The notes beneath the pieces were generated by a model. The model did no database searches, had not been told where the DNA came from, and saw only the letters and a program-made list of their open reading frames with translations. The position numbers and the translations under genes were made by a program. A stretch of DNA of 9,830 nt. Origin: Betaproteobacteria bacterium (GTDB lineage Bacteria; Pseudomonadota; Gammaproteobacteria; Burkholderiales; SG8-41). Positions 6,363-9,830 of this stretch are shown in pieces. Numbering within the stretch: the stretch's first letter is position 1; every line of letters starts with the position of its first letter. Location of the stretch: positions 1-9,830 of the forward strand of contig JAOUIN010000073.1 of the NCBI GenBank assembly GCA_029883965.1, read 5' to 3'.

Positions 6363-7202
6363 ATGAATCTGCGCACAAAACGAAAACTGATCAACAAGAC
6401 GGCGCTGGTGCTCTCGCTGCTGGCCATGACCTTCGGTCTGGTCTGGTTGTTGTGGATCCTGGTCGAGGTGTTTCGCCTGGGTGTCGGCGGGTTGTCCTGG
6501 GATCTGTTTACGAAGATGACGCCACCGCCGGGTACGGAAGGCGGTCTGCTCAATGCGATTGTCGGCAGCTTCATCATGGTCGGTCTGGCGACGCTCCTCG
6601 GTACCCCGATCGGAATGCTGGCAGGCATCTACCTGGCCGAATACGGTCAGCGCGGCTGGCTGGGTTCGGTGACGCGGTTCATCAACGACATACTGCTATC
6701 CGCTCCGTCGATCGTCATCGGACTCTTTGTGTATGCCGTGATGGTGATACACATGGGCGGATTCTCGGGTATTGCAGGCGTGGTCGCGCTGGCGTTGCTG
6801 GTGATTCCGGTAGTGGTGCGCACCACCGAGAACATGCTGATCCTGGTGCCCAACAGTCTGCGTGAAGCCGCTTTTGCGCTGGGCGCACATAAATGGAAGG
6901 TCATCTGCTTTGTCACCGCCAGGGCTGCACGCGCCGGGATACTGACGGGAATACTGCTCGCGATCGCGCGCATCTCCGGCGAAACAGCGCCGCTGCTGTT
7001 TACCGCGCTTTCGAACCAGTTCTGGTCGATCGACCTGCTGGAGCCGATGGCGAATCTGCCCATGACCATTTTCAAGTTTGCGATGAGCCCCTTCCAGGAC
7101 TGGCAGAAACTGGCCTGGGCGGGGGTGTTCCTGATCACCATGGGGGTGCTGGCATTGAACATTCTGGCGCGCGTCCTGTTCAAGGAGGAAATCAAGCGGT
7201 GA
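6363..7202 (+). CDS. pstA: Phosphate ABC transporter permease PstA
   Basis: Second inner-membrane permease subunit of PstSCAB, 279 residues, close to the usual length. About six hydrophobic segments begin near residue 14. The ATPase-contact loop is LVPNSLREAAFALGAHKWKV (161-180), followed by IARISGETAPLLFTA (201-215), a PstA signature with a conserved Arg (R203). The ATG at 6363 is chosen because GAGGG (6351-6355), overlapping the pstC stop, is 7 bases upstream. An in-frame ATG at 6333 would add 10 residues and overlap pstC, and has no better binding site. The stop overlaps the GTG start of pstB. Confidence 0.96.
   Translation: MNLRTKRKLINKTALVLSLLAMTFGLVWLLWILVEVFRLGVGGLSWDLFTKMTPPPGTEGGLLNAIVGSFIMVGLATLLGTPIGMLAGIYLAEYGQRGWLGSVTRFINDILLSAPSIVIGLFVYAVMVIHMGGFSGIAGVVALALLVIPVVVRTTENMLILVPNSLREAAFALGAHKWKVICFVTARAARAGILTGILLAIARISGETAPLLFTALSNQFWSIDLLEPMANLPMTIFKFAMSPFQDWQKLAWAGVFLITMGVLALNILARVLFKEEIKR
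7182..7188 (+). promoter_or_regulatory. pstB ribosome binding site
   Basis: AAGGAGG at the end of pstA lies 10 bases before the GTG at 7199 and 22 bases before the ATG at 7211. It therefore supports the GTG start, which overlaps the pstA stop as GTGA. Confidence 0.7.
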
Positions 7203-8032
7203 ATACACCCATGTCATTTGCGACGGCGCGTCAGCGCGACCAGTCGGCGATTACCGGCACCATGGATCCTGCGCGCGAGCATGTGCAGATTATGGCCAGG
7301 GATTTCAATTTTTATTACGGCAAGTTCCAGGCGCTGAAAAACATCAATCTCGAAATCTACAAGAACCGGGTCACGGCTTTTATCGGTCCCTCGGGCTGCG
7401 GCAAATCGACGCTGCTGCGCACGTTCAACCGGATGTATGAGCTTTATCCGGAACAGCGTGCCGAAGGACAACTGATGATGGATGGCCGCAACATCCTGGA
7501 CAAGGATGTCGATCTGATCGATCTGCGTGCCCGTGTGGGCATGGTTTTCCAGAAACCGACGCCGTTTCCGATGTCGATTTACGAGAACATCGCCTTCGGC
7601 GTGTCCATGCACGAAAGCCTGCCGCGGGCGCTGATGCAGGAGCGTGTTGAATGGGCGTTGCGCAAGGGCGCGCTCTGGGACGAAGTGAAAGACAAGTTGG
7701 ACCAGAGCGGCATGAGCCTGTCGGGTGGTCAGCAGCAGCGCCTGTGCATTGCGCGCTGCATCGCGGTTAAGCCCGAAGTCATCCTGCTCGACGAACCGAC
7801 CTCCGCGCTGGATCCGATTTCCACGGCGCGCATCGAGGAGCTCATCACCGAGCTGAAAAAGGACTTCACGATCGTCATTGTGACCCATAACATGCAGCAG
7901 GCTGCCCGCGTGTCCGATTACACGGCTTATATGTATCTGGGCGACCTGATCGAGTTCGGTCCCACGGACAGCATATTCATCAAGCCCAAAAGCAGGCAGA
8001 CCGAGGATTACATTACCGGGCGGTTTGGCTAG
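7199..8032 (+). CDS. pstB: Phosphate ABC transporter ATP-binding protein PstB
   Basis: Cytoplasmic ATPase that drives phosphate import through PstC/PstA. From the GTG start it has 277 residues, about 20 more than E. coli PstB, all in a polar N-terminal tail. The motifs appear in order: Walker A GPSGCGKST (63-71), Q-loop Gln118 in VFQKPTPFPMSI, signature LSGGQ (173-177), Walker B VILLDEP (194-200) with catalytic Glu199, D-loop SALD, and switch His230 in VTHNM. The FPMSIYENIAFG and THNMQQAARVSD stretches are characteristic of PstB among ABC ATPases. The GTG start at 7199 is supported by a strong ribosome binding site and the 4-bp overlap with pstA; ATG 7211 is an alternative. phoU, often the next gene, is not found downstream. 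Confidence 0.97.
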   Translation: MNTPMSFATARQRDQSAITGTMDPAREHVQIMARDFNFYYGKFQALKNINLEIYKNRVTAFIGPSGCGKSTLLRTFNRMYELYPEQRAEGQLMMDGRNILDKDVDLIDLRARVGMVFQKPTPFPMSIYENIAFGVSMHESLPRALMQERVEWALRKGALWDEVKDKLDQSGMSLSGGQQQRLCIARCIAVKPEVILLDEPTSALDPISTARIEELITELKKDFTIVIVTHNMQQAARVSDYTAYMYLGDLIEFGPTDSIFIKPKSRQTEDYITGRFG

Positions 8033-8165
8033 GCCCGGAGCCGGCTGCAGTTTTGCCCACCCGAACATGTCGGGCGGTTCCGGCAAGTACAGGTGCCGTT
8101 CAACCTTTTCCGGGTTCAGTCGTTATGCCAGATAAGGCCAGTGCCTTATCAACCGCTAGAGACCA
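8033..8165. other. Intergenic stretch after pstB
   Basis: No gene or convincing terminator with a T-run is seen directly after pstB. A short 5-bp hairpin (8060-8074, loop ACATG) is too weak to call. The only clear structure is the 8-bp inverted repeat at 8131-8150, listed separately. Confidence 0.5.
8131..8150. repeat. Perfect short inverted repeat (hairpin)
   Basis: GATAAGGC (8131-8138) and GCCTTATC (8143-8150) form a perfect 8-bp stem with loop CAGT. There is no T-tract on either side, so it is not a standard intrinsic terminator. It could be a protein-binding site, an mRNA 3' stabiliser for pstB, or chance. It ends 15 bases before the possible small ORF. Confidence 0.6.
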
Positions 8166-8360
8166 ATGACCACCCTTCGCAAAGATTTTCCCGCCGCCCC
8201 GTCCCTGGCCGAATACGGGACGGAGGTGTTGTGTGCCGGGTGGAATCCGGTTGCTTCGCTGGTGGTCTCCGGGGTGGATGCACAGGCATGCCCGTCTCCG
8301 GGCAACATCGCGGATGCGGAGTCTTTCCTCGCCCAGTTCTACCGCCTGCAGCAGGCCTGA
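8166..8360 (+). CDS. Possible small hypothetical protein (64 aa)
   Basis: I do not recognise this gene. The ATG-initiated frame encodes MTTLRKDFPAAPSLAEY..., ending FLAQFYRLQQA. It is soluble, with no signal peptide or membrane segment, and has two cysteines (23 and 43). In its favour are codon choice like the neighbouring genes (mostly G or C at third positions, few rare codons), a plausible amino-acid mix, and its place in a gap otherwise empty of genes on the same strand. Against it are the small size and only a weak GAGA-like ribosome binding site (8158-8162). It could be a real conserved small protein or a chance open frame. Confidence 0.45.
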   Translation: MTTLRKDFPAAPSLAEYGTEVLCAGWNPVASLVVSGVDAQACPSPGNIADAESFLAQFYRLQQA

Positions 8361-8472
8361 CCGGCCCGAATCCGCCGTCCGGCGCTCCCTTTTACCCGTC
8401 ATCGCTGATTGACACTGAATGGTCCAGCCGTTGCGCGGTCCAATGGGTATCGCTGTATCGGGGGGCTTCGGG

Positions 8473-8478
8473 TACAAT
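8473..8478 (+). promoter_or_regulatory. Possible dapA promoter -10
   Basis: TACAAT, preceded by GGG, matches five of six -10 consensus bases and lies 37 bases before the dapA ATG. No good -35 is found at 16-18 bp spacing, and a TTGACA at 8409-8414 is too far upstream to pair with it. This is a weak call based on position and the hexamer alone. Confidence 0.35.
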
Positions 8479-8514
8479 GTTTCGATTACGTTTCATTGCA
8501 TTTAAATTTTATTA

Positions 8515-9444
8515 ATGAAAAACAATAGCTTGGCAGGGGTTCGCGGCAGCGCCGTGGCAATCGTGACGCCGATGAATGAAGACGGCGGGCTCGACCTTGA
8601 CGCATTCCGCAGCCTGGTCGATTGGCACATTGCCGAAGGTACCGATGCCATCGTTGTGGTCGGTACCACCGGCGAGTCGCCGACGGTCGATTTTGACGAG
8701 CACCGGCTGTTGATTGAAACCGCTGTAAAGCACGCGGCGAAGCGGGTGCCGGTTGTAGCCGGCACGGGCGCCAATTCGACGCGCGAAGCGATCGAGCTTT
8801 CACAATATGCCAAGGATGCCGGCGCCGAAATCAGTCTTACCGTGGTGCCCTATTACAACAAGCCGACGCAGGAAGGGCTGTACCGCCACTTCAAGGCCAT
8901 CGCGGAGGCCGTGGACATTCCCCAGATTCTCTATAACGTGCCGGGGCGGACGGTGGCCGATTTGGGCAATGACACGGTGCTGCGGCTCGCTGAAGTCCCG
9001 GGCATCATCGGTATCAAGGATGCCACCGGAAACCTTGAGCGCGGATCAGATCTGTTGCGGCGCAGGCCCAAGGCGTTTCGCGTCTACAGTGGAGACGACG
9101 CAACCGGAATTGCATTGATGTTGCTTGGCGGTGATGGCGTCATTTCGGTGACCGCCAACGTTGCCCCCCGGCTGATGCACGACATGTGTGCAGCGGCGTT
9201 GCGCGGTGACGCAGCAGAGGCGGTCCAGCTGAATAACCGCCTGCTGGGGCTGCATCGTGATCTGTTCTGCGAGGCCAATCCGATACCGGTCAAATGGGCG
9301 GTGCAGCAGCTGGGCTTGATGCAGGGGGGTATCCGTTTGCCGCTGACACCGTTGTCTCCTCAGTACCATGATGTGGTGCGTGCGGCCATGAAGCAGGCTG
9401 GCGCCTTGAAAGTTGCCGGGGGAAAGCACCATGCTGCTGCGTAA
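8515..9444 (+). CDS. dapA: 4-hydroxy-tetrahydrodipicolinate synthase DapA
   Basis: Cytoplasmic aldolase-type enzyme condensing pyruvate with aspartate semialdehyde, the first committed step of lysine and meso-diaminopimelate synthesis. The 309-residue TIM-barrel protein has GTTGES with T51/T52, ILYNVPGRT with Tyr140 and Arg145, and GIKDATGN with the Schiff-base Lys168. These equal E. coli T44/T45, Y133, R138 and K161 at a constant offset of seven, so the active site is intact. The N-terminus has about seven extra residues (MKNNSLAGVRGS) before the usual GS.VA.VTPM start. The ATG at 8515 follows an AT-rich stretch with no Shine-Dalgarno sequence, but no better start exists before M20, which would cut into the first strand. 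It overlaps the downstream bamC-like gene by 14 bp, a usual pairing in beta- and gammaproteobacteria. Confidence 0.97.
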   Translation: MKNNSLAGVRGSAVAIVTPMNEDGGLDLDAFRSLVDWHIAEGTDAIVVVGTTGESPTVDFDEHRLLIETAVKHAAKRVPVVAGTGANSTREAIELSQYAKDAGAEISLTVVPYYNKPTQEGLYRHFKAIAEAVDIPQILYNVPGRTVADLGNDTVLRLAEVPGIIGIKDATGNLERGSDLLRRRPKAFRVYSGDDATGIALMLLGGDGVISVTANVAPRLMHDMCAAALRGDAAEAVQLNNRLLGLHRDLFCEANPIPVKWAVQQLGLMQGGIRLPLTPLSPQYHDVVRAAMKQAGALKVAGGKHHAAA

Positions 9445-9830
9445 ACCGACGGGCGCCGTCGCGATGGTTGTCGCGGGCATGATGCTTGGCGCATGCACCC
9501 TGGAAATGCCCACCAAGAAGGTGGATTACCAGTCGTCAGTCAAGTTGCCGTCGCTTGAAGTTCCTCCCGATCTCACGCGGCCCGGTACTGATAACAGATT
9601 CTCCGTGCCGGATGTCAATCCCAAAGGTACGGCGACCTATTCGGATTTCAACAAGGACCGCGCAGGCAAGTCACAGGTGGCAACGGCGCAATCGAGGGTG
9701 CTGCCCAAGATCGACAACGTGCGTGTCGAGCGCGCCGGAACCGAGCGCTGGCTGGTGGTGCCGGGCTCACCGGACCAGATCTGGCCGGTCGTCAAGGAGT
9801 TTTGGCAGGAAACCGGGTTTGTGGTCAACG
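9431..9830 (+). CDS. bamC: BamC-like outer-membrane assembly lipoprotein, 5' part
   Basis: The open frame runs off the window end after 133 codons, so only the N-terminal part is visible. It begins MLLRKPTGAVAMVVAGMM and has a lipobox LGAC with acylation Cys22, marking a lipoprotein. After it come an unstructured stretch typical of BamC (KKVDYQSSVKLPSLEVPPDL) and the start of a folded domain (RWLVVPGSPDQIWPVVKEFW). BamC (formerly NlpB) is an accessory lipoprotein of the BAM complex that inserts beta-barrel proteins in the outer membrane. The position directly after dapA, with a 14-bp overlap, is the classic dapA-nlpB arrangement and supports the call. The ribosome binding site is a G-rich stretch inside the dapA end (9418-9425). 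Confidence 0.85.
   Translation, partial: MLLRKPTGAVAMVVAGMMLGACTLEMPTKKVDYQSSVKLPSLEVPPDLTRPGTDNRFSVPDVNPKGTATYSDFNKDRAGKSQVATAQSRVLPKIDNVRVERAGTERWLVVPGSPDQIWPVVKEFWQETGFVVN

Noticed and set aside
5614..6628. Long minus-strand open frames opposite pstC and the start of pstA
   Set aside because: Low-complexity composition and complete overlap with well-identified permease genes; shadows of codon bias.
6893..7198. Upstream extension of the pstB frame
   Set aside because: It is an out-of-frame reading of pstA; the ribosome binding site and GTGA overlap place the start at 7199.
8060..8074. Small hairpin CCCGA/TCGGG after pstB as a terminator
   Set aside because: Only 5 bp and no T-run follows.
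8409..8414. Consensus -35 TTGACA upstream of dapA
   Set aside because: No -10 at acceptable spacing; the only good -10-like hexamer is 58 bases further on.
8100..8477. A 125-codon minus-strand frame in the pstB-dapA gap
   Set aside because: Odd composition, no ribosome binding site or domain that I can see, and it overlaps the more gene-like plus-strand small ORF.
1..9830. CRISPR arrays, tRNA/rRNA genes, transposases or insertion-sequence ends
   Set aside because: I looked for regularly spaced repeats, tRNA-like folds and transposase motifs and found none that I could support.

Overview
The window comes from a Gram-negative proteobacterium, most likely a betaproteobacterium. The evidence is the GC-rich coding sequence, a dapA gene followed directly by a BamC-type outer-membrane lipoprotein gene, and glmM close to the pst phosphate genes, a neighbourhood known from Burkholderia-like genomes. 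I cannot name the genus. All supported genes are on the + strand.

Layout. (1) 3-1352: glmM, phosphoglucosamine mutase, complete. (2) 1390-3869: a compact arsenic-resistance operon, arsR - arsI/cadI-like - arsC - acr3. It starts from a near-consensus promoter embedded in a large perfect palindrome (17-bp arms) that also covers the arsR start codon. Genes one and two overlap by ATGA, as do genes three and four. (3) 3871-4060: a decayed, truncated aquaporin (MIP-family) gene, the remains of a fifth ars gene. Its pieces are readable in three successive frames and end at the first NPA motif. (4) 4100-8032: a high-affinity phosphate uptake operon, pstS - terminator-like hairpin - pstC - pstA - pstB, behind a good Pho-box promoter. 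(5) 8033-8514: a region without a recognised gene, holding one possible small ORF, a perfect 8-bp hairpin and a weak dapA promoter. phoU is not present where it is often found. (6) 8515-9830: dapA (lysine and peptidoglycan precursor synthesis) and the first 133 codons of a bamC-like lipoprotein gene, cut by the window end.

How the genes work together. Arsenate enters cells through phosphate transporters. ArsC reduces arsenate to arsenite and Acr3 exports arsenite. The ArsI-like protein probably deals with organoarsenicals or other thiophilic metals, and ArsR senses arsenite and represses the operon. This module sits directly upstream of the Pho-controlled Pst operon, apparently inserted between glmM and pstS. 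The lost aquaporin would have been the arsenite or organoarsenical channel. I see no wholly new system. The most notable points are the palindromic, probably leaderless ars promoter, the aquaporin remnant next to the Pho promoter, and the ars/pst juxtaposition.
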